Below are positions 54,597 to 64,000 of a stretch of DNA of 64,000 bases, piece by piece (the first letter of the stretch is position 1; each line of letters begins with the position of its first letter). The stretch covers positions 992,001 through 1,056,000 of the forward strand of contig NW_026944386.1 in the NCBI RefSeq assembly GCF_033439725.1, in the 5' to 3' direction. The translations under genes were made by a program, and so were the position numbers. Below the pieces are notes generated by a model, which was not told the origin of the DNA, ran no database searches, and saw only the letters and a program-made list of their open reading frames with translations. This DNA comes from Neurospora tetraspora (Eukaryota; Ascomycota; Sordariomycetes; Sordariales; Sordariaceae).

Positions 54597-57500
54597 ATGA
54601 CGGTCTTCTGCTGTTGTGGGGTACCTCGCCCTCCCAAGACAGCGACGCCGTCAACATTGAGTCCCCAGAACCAGACTCCGAAGCCCTCGGGTGCACTTCC
54701 AGCACTTCCTCCTCCTGCTCGCTTACCTGTTGCAGGACCACTTACATCCAACCCAGTCATCGCCATTCCGCTGTCCGCTGACGCCCATCGAGACTCCCCC
54801 AGCAAGTCTGGTACATCATTGCAGCTAGCGACATCTTCTGTCATCGTTCCCATTGGGCCAGCCGATTTGAGCGACCTTGTAGTAGAAGATTCCGATGATG
54901 ACCTACCGGGTAGATCAACCGAGCCCAGCAAGAGTACCAGCACTCTCCAGCTCGTCAAAGAGAATATTCGTCGCCACTTGTCCCAAGACTCGTTGCCAAA
55001 GAAAAAGTCTCGCTCAGCCGTTGGTAGCAGTCAGGAGGAAATCCAACGACGGGCCGAGCTGAAGAGACTGATGCACAAAAGGATACAAGAGGAACTCCGT
55101 ATAGAGCAATCCCACGAGCGCTCTCAGAGTGAGGTCTCGTCTGTGCTGCCACCCCCCAGATCTTCTTCACTTGACTACCTTCCAGGTGGAGGACCTCGTG
55201 ATGCACTGGAGTTCTCAGTAGCCCAAGAAGAGGAGGAGGCACACCCTGACATGACCTCTTCGACCATTGCAAAGTCCGGTGCCAGTATCTCCCCATCAGG
55301 GGCGGTTCCCCCTTCTGACAAGGAAAATAGTCGACCGCGGGCAAACAGTCTCAAATATCCTACAATTGCTTTCAACCAGAAGCCAATTCGAGAACGCAAT
55401 TCACTTCCGGAAATGCCAGCTTCTCCGGTCTTGGCTCCGCAGCGCTATTCAAATACGATCGACACTTCTTCCCTGGGCTCCTGGAGGCTTTCTTACAGCG
55501 CTACTCAGCTCGAAGACTTTCTGAGCTTCATCGATCAAGACGGTTCATCCAAAGACGCCGAGTCCTTCCTCAAAGTAGCAGCTTCGAGGGTAGCTACCTC
55601 ACGTTCAGCACCGCTTCTACGCCGGTCCAAGTCAGAGACTCGTCCACGCACTTCCCCAGCCCGCACGCCTGGGAATGCAACTCCTTGTGTGTTGGATCAG
55701 TCACCAATGGGTATCTGGCTCAGAAGCCAGGGTCTTGGGTCCTGTTCGCCATCAATTTCCCTGGGTAGGACTTCGGATAGAGACGGCGATCCTGAAATAA
55801 GCGTAGAGCAGGCCAAAGTGGTCATGCTCAAGAGATGCAGCTCAATCCCCAACCATGCTGGCGGTGACATTGGTCTTCAGCGCCCTGAGATTGTCCATCT
55901 TCATGACATGGATATCCATCGACAACTGGTTACACAAACTCTCAACACCCCTGAGGAATCCCCTGCAAATACCGAGTCGGAACAAAACACAGTTCGTAGG
56001 TATCCTGTGAGACACGGCAGCTCTGATCAGACAGCTGCATACGAATCTGAAACATCACAGAGGCAGCTCAACGGTCAAGCTGGCCTTATTACCAACCCAT
56101 CATCGGCATATCCTTCAGCTGGAAATAGCGCCGACCCAAGCGCAGGCAATTCTTCATCGCATCTGCCGTCAGGTGTCATGGGTCCTAATAACTTGTTTGC
56201 AGCGACACCACTGAGATGTGAGTAGTCCGCCGTGGACGACTTTTGTTCAGATGCTAATTGATCACAGGGCTCCTTTCGCCCAATCCTTTTAGTGAAAGCC
56301 ATTCAAACACGGCCACGGGAAGGAACTCGCTTGACAATTCTATTGCTGGAGGCACCGCCACTCAGACGGGGCTGGTCTCTCCCAGCGCGGTATCGAATAC
56401 CATGAACAAACGGCAGTCGTTACCAAAGCTAAACAAGGTTGAGAGGGGCTTTGCCCGTTTCCATCTAGGACATGGGGCACCGTCCACTATCGCCAAACGG
56501 TTCGAGAAAACCACCGAACCCAAGCAACTACGCGCCGAACCTTCGAAGCGCTCATTGCTCGCACGATTGCATTTGAGCCTACCCCGACGAATCAAACTAC
56601 CCCCGACGGCCTTTGACGGTCAGGTAGATGATGAGCAAGAGGTGCCAGTGCCGTCTACATCACGTCCTGCTGATTCCCGGAGGCATACATTTGACGGTCA
56701 GGTAGACGACGAACAAGAAACGGCAGTGCCATCTACATCACGTCCTGCTGATTCCCGGAGGCATAAGAAATCAACGCTCAGTGATGTCGGTCCGCAATCG
56801 CTTCGTTCAGGAATCGAGTTTCCGTTCTCCGACTGCGATGATAGCACAGTAGAGCTTTGGCAACGTGCCGTGAGGGAGGAGATCTGCAGGCGCGCTGGAA
56901 CAAAACGCAGCAACATCCTCTTCTCTTCCTCTGACCTCTTGCTACCAGAGGACCTTCCACCCAAAACTTATTATCCCTATCCATACCCAGGAGCGCGCCC
57001 CGGCGGCCAAGACCAAAACAGTCGTACCGCATCCATTTCCACTGAAGTACCTACCAAACCACGCCAAAGTGATCTAGTGCCTAGCAATAGTGTTTCGGAT
57101 GCCGAAGCTGTGCGCAGGTCGTCGCTTGACAGCCCTGGACCCGAGTCACAGAAGCCTCGAAAGTTTCCTGAGGCATGGGCAAGGTTTCCTTCACACAATC
57201 GTGCAGAACGAAATGCGGATCATGGCGACAACGCGGACCCAGTTAGGTCCGCTCCATGGGTTTCTTATAGGCTGCCAACCCAAGAGACTACACAAACCCC
57301 TATCACTAGGGACAATCCCAAACGCTACGGTGACGGGGTCATGGGTCATCGACAGAAGAATTCGATGTCAAGCAAACTCGGAAAGGCTCTCAAATCCGGC
57401 CTCAACAAGCTTGTTCACTCCCGCAGAGCATCAGATGTTTCATGCGGTGGGTCACATCGCGACCAGGCAAGAGCCACAATGGAATACCCTGAGCTTGCAC

Positions 57501-58141
57501 TCCATCCCACCGAAGCTGGTTATCGAGAGCTCGAAGCATTGGGGCGGGAGATCAGACGCTTGAAGCGGTCGATGTCGGGGGAGTGGGTGGAAGATGGTGA
57601 AAGGAATTGGGTAGCCAACGGTGCTGCTTTTGGCGATGATTCTCAAGAGTTCAATACCGCCAGTCAACGGAATTTAACAACACCAGGAACTCTACCCAGA
57701 AGTCGTGGAAGGGATTCATCAGCTGCTACCGATAAGTTTGCTACGCCACTCAGCTCTCCCTCTCTCAACGATGCTTCGTTTCACTCCTTTCCGCGCTCGA
57801 ATTCGCCAGAGTCTAGACGTCAGTCGTCTATCCCCATTTTGACCAAAGCAGCATTGCCAGAGATCAAAATTACCGACATGACTTCGGTCAAGAGCGACAC
57901 AACCTTGGTGCTAAAAACGCACCAGGTTAGATTTTCTGATGAGAACGGCCAGGGTCAGACTGATTTGGCCACTTCTGGTTCCTCAAAGTACAATACCTGG
58001 AGTGGTCCGAATGATTTTCAGACTACCGATGAGGCAAGAGATTCAGATGACAGTGAACATGTGTTTCCTCACAACAACAAGCGGAGATCTCATCCAGAGA
58101 ACTCGCTGTCAATCCAACAGATAGCCGCCGGCCACGTGTAG
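54597..58141 (+). CDS. Long disordered Ser/Pro-rich protein of unknown function
   Basis: Two exons, 54,597-56,217 and 56,268-58,141, give 1,164 residues. The 50-nt intron has GTGAGT donor, TGCTAAT branch and CAG acceptor, phase 1. The start MTVFCCCGVPRPPK carries three adjacent Cys near the N-terminus, which could be lipid-modified. Most of the protein is Ser/Thr/Pro/Arg-rich and likely disordered, with many RxxS-type phosphorylation sites. One helical stretch near residues 125-165 (RRAELKRLMHKRIQEELRIE) and one near 970-990 (YRELEALGREIRRLKRSM) could form coiled coils. Residues about 655-710 are two tandem copies of a 26-residue repeat (FDGQVDDEQE...). No known domain is recognised. Perhaps a scaffold or cortical protein, but that is speculation. 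Confidence 0.78.
56612..56767 (+). repeat. 78-bp in-frame tandem duplication
   Basis: Two direct copies, 56,612-56,689 and 56,690-56,767, each start TTTGACGGTCAGGTAGA and encode 26 residues (FDGQVDDEQE ... RPADSRRH). The copies differ at only a few bases, so the duplication is recent. They are far shorter than the length RIP needs. Confidence 0.92.
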
Positions 58142-58903
58142 GAAAAGGGGAAGGAGTGAAGTATTGCTGGTGCTTATGGTGATCAAGCATATCTTTGCTT
58201 TTGATGTTTAATGTCTTATTGGCTGTATCATATGAGGGGATCCCATGGGTTAGGTATTGTGCGGAGGAGAGATTCAAGATGTATGTTTAGTGTTTGATGT
58301 TTCTGCAAAAAGTTCGAAGGTTTCAACGAGGCCCATACCAGAGAGGAATGTATTAACCGGGCTGAATCGAGCCTCTAGGACTACATCTCTGCGTTGTATG
58401 CTCTCGTTTGTTGCATGGAAGAACGAGTGATGTCAAGCTTTCTCTGTTATTTGGTTGTCTATCAGGTATCGCAATACTTGAAAACAACCATGTTAGTAGA
58501 ATGAGACATGCTATTCAAGCGATCCTTGGCCTAAAGTCACCATTCACGTATTCAAGAGCCCTTTCATCCTATATCGAACACCAGTGACACTCTTTCACCA
58601 GATGCCAGGTGCCAGGCTCCAGCCGTCCGCAGCAGCCGCAGCTCCTTCCTTCCTTCCCTCCGTCTCACACCAGGCACCCGAGGCACCTAACGGGTATATA
58701 ATTTACCCCATCAGCCTCCCCTTTCACCAACAACCGCTTGGCCGATGACGCAGCCGTCAACCGTCCTAACACCTTGATCCTCAAAACCTCCTCCGAGAAA
58801 GATACCTGTCGGTACGGGAACGATGATGTGCTTTAATTTTACATTTTCTACCTCTTACTCTGTTTCCTTGTGTTAACACTATTGCCCCACATCTCAAAGC
58901 GAT
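58142..58903. other. Convergent intergenic region
   Basis: Contains the 3' ends of the long disordered protein gene (plus) and of the MFS transporter gene (minus). No gene is supported. Confidence 0.55.
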
Positions 58904-61802
58904 TCATCCTTCCTTCCTGACCTCCTTCCTGGCCTCCTTCTTGGCCTCCTTCCTGGCCTTCTTCTTGGCCTCCTTCCTGGCCTCTTTCCTAGCCTGCTTC
59001 CTGGCCTCCAGCAACCCCATCTCCATCCTGCTCCCTCCATCATCAGGTGTAGCACTCATCCGAGGCGGACTAACTGCCACGGTAGCTGACGACCCACTTC
59101 TTGAACCTGAACCAGGCGGAGGATCATGGTCATGATTGAACGATTTGGACGACTCGCCGACCTCATCAGCTCCGTACTCCCTGTTAACATGATTCACCAC
59201 ATCGCCAGTACCACCATGCGCAACCTCAGCTTGACTGCCTCCCTCATTGTGGCTCGAGCCGCCACTCAGACTCTTCCTCTCCATCTCCTTTCCCTTCTCC
59301 ATCTCCCTTCCCTTCTCCATCTCCCTTCCCTTCTCCATCTCCCTTCCCTTCTCCATCTCCCTTCCCTTCTCCATCTCCCTTCCCTTCTCCATCTCCCTTC
59401 CCTTCTCCATCTCCCTTCCCTTCTCCATCTCCCCCTTTTCCAAATCTTTCTCATACCCCGTATCCTTCTCATCCCCCTCGTTTCCCTCCTCAATGTCTCC
59501 CATCGCCCCCACCACCACCCTCCCCTCCCCCCTCGTCTCCGCCCTCGCCGCTCCCTCACCATAAGCCGAGAACCGAAACCCGGCACCACTTCCTACCCCA
59601 GACACCACGCCCGTCCTCCGTCTTCTCTGCTCATCAATCTTCCTCTCCATCTCCTCCCTCCGCTCCCTCAACAACAAACAAAACTTACTACCCCTCCTTA
59701 TCTTTTCCCCCTGCCAGAGGAAAATAAACGGCATCATCGTCATCAACAAACTCATCCCCCCCAGCAGGGAACACGCCCCCCAGATTCCCAAGCGATGGAA
59801 CATGGGCGCCGTAGCCAACGGCAATACGGTAGCCAACAGCGAGCGCGAGCAAGAAGCTGCAGCGTTTGCCGACGCCGCAAAGATCTCGTATGCGTCTGTC
59901 AGGTAGTTCAACAGAGCTTGGAAGACGCACATGAACCCCATGCCGAAGGGGATACCGCTTAACACGGGCACCCAGAAGGGGATTTCGGCGCGGGCAGTGA
60001 ACCCCAGCCAGAAGAGACTGACGACAAACATGGGTCCTCCCAGGCAAGCCAGCGGCAGGCGACGGTATTCTTCCTGTCTTGTCCAGGCCGCGTTGCGTTG
60101 CCTGGCGCGGGTGAGGATCGAGTCCCAGGTCATGAAGATCGGTAAGGCAATCAGACAGCCGACGCCGATGGCGAGGTAGGTTAACCCGCACTCGCCTGGC
60201 GACAAACCGTAAAGGTCGATGAAGATGAAGGGGTAGGCTTCGAAGGTCATGTAGAAGATTGCGTAACACAGGGAGATGTAAGCGCACGAGGTGGAGACGA
60301 TGGGTTCCATAAGGATCATGCGGATTGGACGGGTCAGGACGATGGAGGTGAGTTCGGAGAGGGAGTGTTGGTTGTCTTCGAGTTCGCGGGGGGCGATGAC
60401 GCGGGCGTTGGGGTTCGTGGAGCGTAAGTGGCGGGCGCGCTGGAGGAGGAGGATGGGGCCGTAGGTTTCGGGGAGGAAAAGGAAGAGGGGGAGGAGGGTG
60501 GCGCCGGCGTACATGAGGCCGATCCAGAAGGCCCAGCGCCAGCCGATGGTGGTGGCGGCGTAGCCGGAGAGGATGGGGGCGATTAGGGGGCCGAAGACTG
60601 TCGTCTGTGTGTGGGAGAGGGGGGGTTAGTGGGAGTTGAAGGAGGGAAGGGAAAGCGAGGGGAGGGAAAGGGAAAGGGGGAGAACTAACAGCCATAAAGA
60701 TCCCCATGCTCCTCCCACGCTTCCTCGGCTCATTGTAAACATCCGCAATAATCCCCGGCACCAGCGCAATCGGCGCACTAGCAAAGATCCCCGAAAACAG
60801 CCGAAAGATGATAAAAGAAATCCAATGCGGAGCCAACGCACACGCCAACGTAAACCCAGTAAACATCGCAAACGTCCCTATACTCAGCCTCCGCCGTCCA
60901 TACTGCTCGCTCAGCGGCGCCCACAAGATCGGTCCCATCACGTACCCTGAATCCGTCAGCTTTTGCGAAAAGTAGGTCAAATAGTGCAAGGCCTCACCGA
61001 TTAGGTAGATGGAAATCGGAAGCACCTTCTCCTGCTCCGACTCGATCTTCCACTCCTCCACGATAAAGGGGATGGCGTTGCTCGGCAGGGCGCTGCCCAT
61101 GGAGGAGTTGAGAATCAGCATGACGGCAGTAAACAAAATGGCGGCTTTTTTGCCCGAGGACCAGTTGTACGGGTTTTCTGGGTCGTCTTCCTCCCACGAG
61201 ATGATGGTGTCTTCGCCGTCGTCGATGAAGCCGAAGCTGGTTATGCTGCTGGCGCGGGGGAGAAGTTGGGAGGGGATCCCTCGTGGCTGCTCAACAGTGG
61301 TTGGCTTTTCATGGAAGGAGGAGGATGAAGATCTGGCATGTTCGTCGCTAATGGGGATGGTTGCCGGGTCTGGAGAGCTGGCTGTTCTTGGAGCTGTTGA
61401 ATCGGTTAGCATAGCGGCTATGTGGATGAGAGAAAGATATGTGAGCTCACCACTTGTGTTGTCCCGCATAGGCAGAGGAGGTGGAGACTCTTCGACGGGT
61501 GGATTGGACTCGCCCAAGTGAAAGGGTTGTTCAGAGTTCATTGACTCATAAGAGTAGAAGGACTCGCTCCCGGTACTGTGCCTCTCATCGTCTTCTGAGC
61601 TGGATGTTCCGAGATAGAACCTCCCCGGCATTGGAGACTTCCTTCTATGAAGGGGCTCCTCCTTGTCTTTGCTGGACTGTGGTGCGTCATGCCGTTGTAA
61701 GAAACCAGAATCGACTCGCTCTTCATATCTCGAAATGCCCTCTTCTGCTTGCGTGGTTTGGGATTGCTGATGGCCATCATCGTCGGGGTAGGGTTGTGAC
61801 AT
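58904..61802 (-). CDS. MFS (DHA1-like) multidrug-type transporter with long repetitive C-terminal tail
   Basis: Four exons: 61,802-61,451, 61,393-60,998, 60,946-60,690 and 60,604-58,904, giving 901 residues. Introns 1 and 2 are multiples of three and could be read through. They are called because their ends are canonical (GTGAGC or GTGAGG donor, CTAAC or CTGAC branch, CAG acceptor) and removing them restores SIYLIGYVMGPILWAPLSEQ. The protein has a long Ser-rich cytosolic N-terminus (about 170 residues), NPYNWSSGKK before the first helix, LSEQYGRR (the loop 2-3 motif), and twelve expected membrane helices including the second-half block APMFHRLGIWGACSLLGGM. It should export drugs or small molecules at the plasma membrane. 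After the last helix come about 220 charged residues, including EMEKGR repeats and a Lys/Arg/Ala-rich end. Confidence 0.88.
58910..59010 (-). repeat. Lys/Arg-Glu-Ala coding short tandem repeat
   Basis: Degenerate 12-bp-type units (plus strand CCTTCCTGGCCTCCTT) encode ARKEARKEAKKKARKE-like sequence at the extreme C-terminus of the transporter. Confidence 0.8.
59280..59436 (-). repeat. 18-bp minisatellite coding for EMEKGR repeats
   Basis: About eight direct copies of an 18-bp unit (plus strand CTCCATCTCCCTTCCCTT) encode consecutive EMEKGR hexapeptides in the transporter's cytosolic tail. The copies are almost identical, so copy number probably varies between strains. Confidence 0.93.
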
Positions 61803-63262
61803 GGCGAGAGACTATGGAGGTCATCAGACCACCCAATGAAGCGGAGAGGTCGAGGGAGGGGTGTTTGTAGGCGAAGTCGTTCCGATAATGATCAAGGTAA
61901 GAACAGGAAAGGGGCCAAGTTCCCAAATATGAACAGGGGACAAGCGACGGAGCAAAAGAGGTGATATACAACGCCATCTTGTTGACTATGACAACAGAAT
62001 TTGTCAACAAGATATCGAAGCATGTGTTTCCACTTACTTGAAAACTCATAATGAAGAAGAAATATGTCATGCATGCTTGAACAGAAACAGTGTATGCATG
62101 ACGGGAGGGCGATTTCATGGTGGAAGTGATAATATCCGAGGATATGTAGCGTAATAGTTGGTGCCTTGCTATGGGGAACTAACAAGCCATCAGGCAGTCG
62201 ACTCTTTTGTAAGACAATCAGTCATTCTACTGTTCCATATGACCAGTGATTTCGTTGAGCGAGGGACGCCCACCTCAAGTCCCCTGGTCGAGCTCTGGGT
62301 AACTTCTTTTTTCTGGATGAAGACAAGCATCCCAGCTGGATGGTCAAGGTTGATAGAGGATTGCTGGCGTTGCCGACATGGCGGTAGCCTGTGGCACGAG
62401 AGCAGTTGAGTTGGGCATGTGAAAAGGAGGACTTCAGGGGAAACAAACGGGATGATCTTGACGTAAACATGACGTTCGTGATGTACAACCCCATCTATCC
62501 CAGCCGCCGAGGAATTGTCTCCAGCCGGAGAATGAGGACGGCGCCGACTCGGTCATCACATAGAGTTCGATGGGGCCTGCGGAGAGAAAGCGTCATTGTG
62601 GGTGTTGTATTTTTCAACCGAGTCTTTCCAGAGTATCGTCACTTGGATGTCTGACGGCAACAACCTGGTTCGATGGAGTAGGACTAGGGGGCTTATAATG
62701 AATGTCGAGTGATCGATACATATGCAGCTGCAACACTCAGGCGTCAAATCCCGTTCCTGCTTGGGGTACATACCAAAGCGCGTGGGACATGAGGCTTGTG
62801 CACCTCGATTCGATTGGTAGCAAGTTCATATTGTGGCATTATGTAGCGGCCTATATAAGAAGTCCATGTGGATCCATTACCTGCTTCAGTCAGTAACAGC
62901 ACGGGATGAAGCCGTTGTGTTGGCGTGAAATTGCTTACAAGATTTATCGTGTTCCCACTGACAGCCGCTGCCAGTGGAAAAGGATGGCAGAGCCGAGGCG
63001 CGGCAACGGGCGGCTTGAGGTATAGGCGCTGCGAGCTGCTTAATGCTTCCTCGGCGTCTGGCCCGCCGATACCGCAGCATGCCTAAAGGGGCTTCCAGTG
63101 ACATAATATCCGCGCAATAGCCCAGCACTTTTCAGGACGAATGGCCATGTTGTCGACGTGATACAACTTGGTGGCGTGGGCTGCTGATGGGACTGTTGCC
63201 AGAGTTGTATACGGAAGGATTATTCACACTCGTCGGAAGTGATGTAGCTTGGGTATATGTTT
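61803..63262. other. Intergenic between MFS transporter and prefoldin genes
   Basis: Both neighbours are on the minus strand. The stretch holds the transporter's promoter and the 3' end of the prefoldin gene. The frames are short and unlike proteins. No RNA gene is recognised. Confidence 0.5.
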
Positions 63263-63808
63263 TCATGTCTCGAGGTTGATTGTCTTTCCAAATCTTGCGT
63301 ACAAATCCACCTTGAGCCCGGTCATCTCCTTGCGGATGGTCTCAAGCTTGTCTTCGAGGTCTTCGATCTCCTTTTCGAGTTTTGCGGCCGCGATGCCGAG
63401 CATCTCCTTGGCTTGTTCGTGGGGAATGTGGAAGAAGGAATCGCCAATCTTGTACCTGTTGTCGGGTCTCAGCAATTGCCTGTCGGGGTGATGATTGGCT
63501 TCGCGAACTTACTGGACAAGCTCCTCCTCGTCCTCGACAAGCTCGAGCTCGGTATCCAAGTCGTCGAGTTCCTCCTTCTCCTTGTGCTTGTTCTTGAGCT
63601 CTTCCTCGATGCCTAGTTCGCGCTGGTGCAATCGGCTGAACCTGTTGATCTTGTCCTGGTCCTCGCGACGGACCTCGATCTCGTCGCCGGCCGCCTCCTC
63701 GTCCTCTTTGCTCAACTATTTGGGGTGGTTAGCGAGGATCGCAATAAGGCAGAAAACATGGTTGACTCGGCCAGCACCTTGCCAATGACTTACCATGCGA
63801 CGATTCAT
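63263..63808 (-). CDS. Prefoldin subunit 4
   Basis: Three exons, 63,808-63,794, 63,715-63,513 and 63,455-63,263, give 136 residues. The introns have GTAAGT donors and TAG or CAG acceptors. The first exon codes only MNRRM. Prefoldin is a hexameric cytosolic chaperone that hands unfolded actin and tubulin to the CCT chaperonin; subunit 4 is a beta-type subunit. Visible features are the N-terminal helix EDQDKINRFSRLHQRE, the acidic helix ELDDLDTELELVEDEE and the beta-hairpin YKIGDSFFHIPHEQAKEML. A C-terminal coiled-coil helix KLEKEIEDLEDKLETIRKEM is followed by LKVDLYARFGKTINLE. Length and order match the family. The last 190 bases of the window are its promoter. Confidence 0.94.
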
Positions 63809-64000
63809 GGTGCCGGTGGGGTTTGTTGGTGATGTTTGTTGGCGGTAGAGTTGTTGGGCGTTGGCCGACGTGGTGACGAGGGCCCGAAGCGACGTCGAAG
63901 CTCCAACCCCACTTGGAATCGATCATGTTCGACGACGCCAGGGCGTACCTCATGGTGGGGTTGCGGCGTTGCTACCCGATTGGCCAGAACCTTTGTGTTA

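Noticed and set aside
1-64000. Dispersed 5S rRNA genes, common in Neurospora
   Set aside because: I looked by eye for the conserved 5' and internal control sequences and saw none on either strand.

Overview
The window looks like nuclear DNA of a filamentous ascomycete, most likely Neurospora crassa or a close relative. The signs are short introns with GTATGT/GTGAGT donors, CTAAC/CTGAC branch sites and CAG/TAG acceptors; tRNA genes with introns right after the anticodon loop; a Zn(II)2Cys6 regulator with a fungal-specific regulatory domain; and a 3.3-kb AT-saturated block that looks like the product of repeat-induced point mutation (RIP). The species is inferred from gene content (a RHO-4-type GTPase, DASH Dad1, RIP); no database search was possible.

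Layout. 1-9,795 is gene-poor: a MITE-like element with TA target duplication (6,733-6,967), tRNA-Ala(AGC) and tRNA-Asp(GTC). 9,796-17,669 holds two minus-strand genes: a zinc-cluster transcription factor (4 exons) and a Tbf1/TRF-type telomere-repeat-binding protein with a very Gln-rich tail. 20,493-24,206 is a RIP-degraded PIF/Harbinger transposon with intact terminal inverted repeats and relics of both its genes. It ends about 220 bp before the ATG of an aldehyde dehydrogenase (24,430-26,055). 27,546-28,003 is a small coiled-coil gene.

The most unusual part is 29.2-38.9 kb: five or six plus-strand genes in tandem that I cannot assign to any known family. All share three weak motifs: box A (LAEVMVxDxxxELP-like), box B (LDxExLxxRLM..W.....FTxxDLP-like) and box C (LFWAAxDxW ... 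LLRNYVAxxLLxES). One gene carries two modules in one frame, split by a TGA exactly at the conserved Trp of LFW. The first two genes also share promoter and 3'-flank sequence. This looks like a fast-diverging, lineage-restricted family that grew by tandem duplication.

39.4-64 kb is conserved housekeeping sequence: a DUF2470 membrane protein, lariat debranching enzyme Dbr1, an alpha/beta hydrolase, a Rho4-type GTPase, elongin C, DASH subunit Dad1, a secreted phosphoesterase with a GC-AG intron, a long disordered Ser-rich protein, an MFS transporter with a minisatellite-encoded tail, and prefoldin subunit 4. These genes are functionally unrelated to one another. All intron calls come from reading splice signals and frame continuity by eye.
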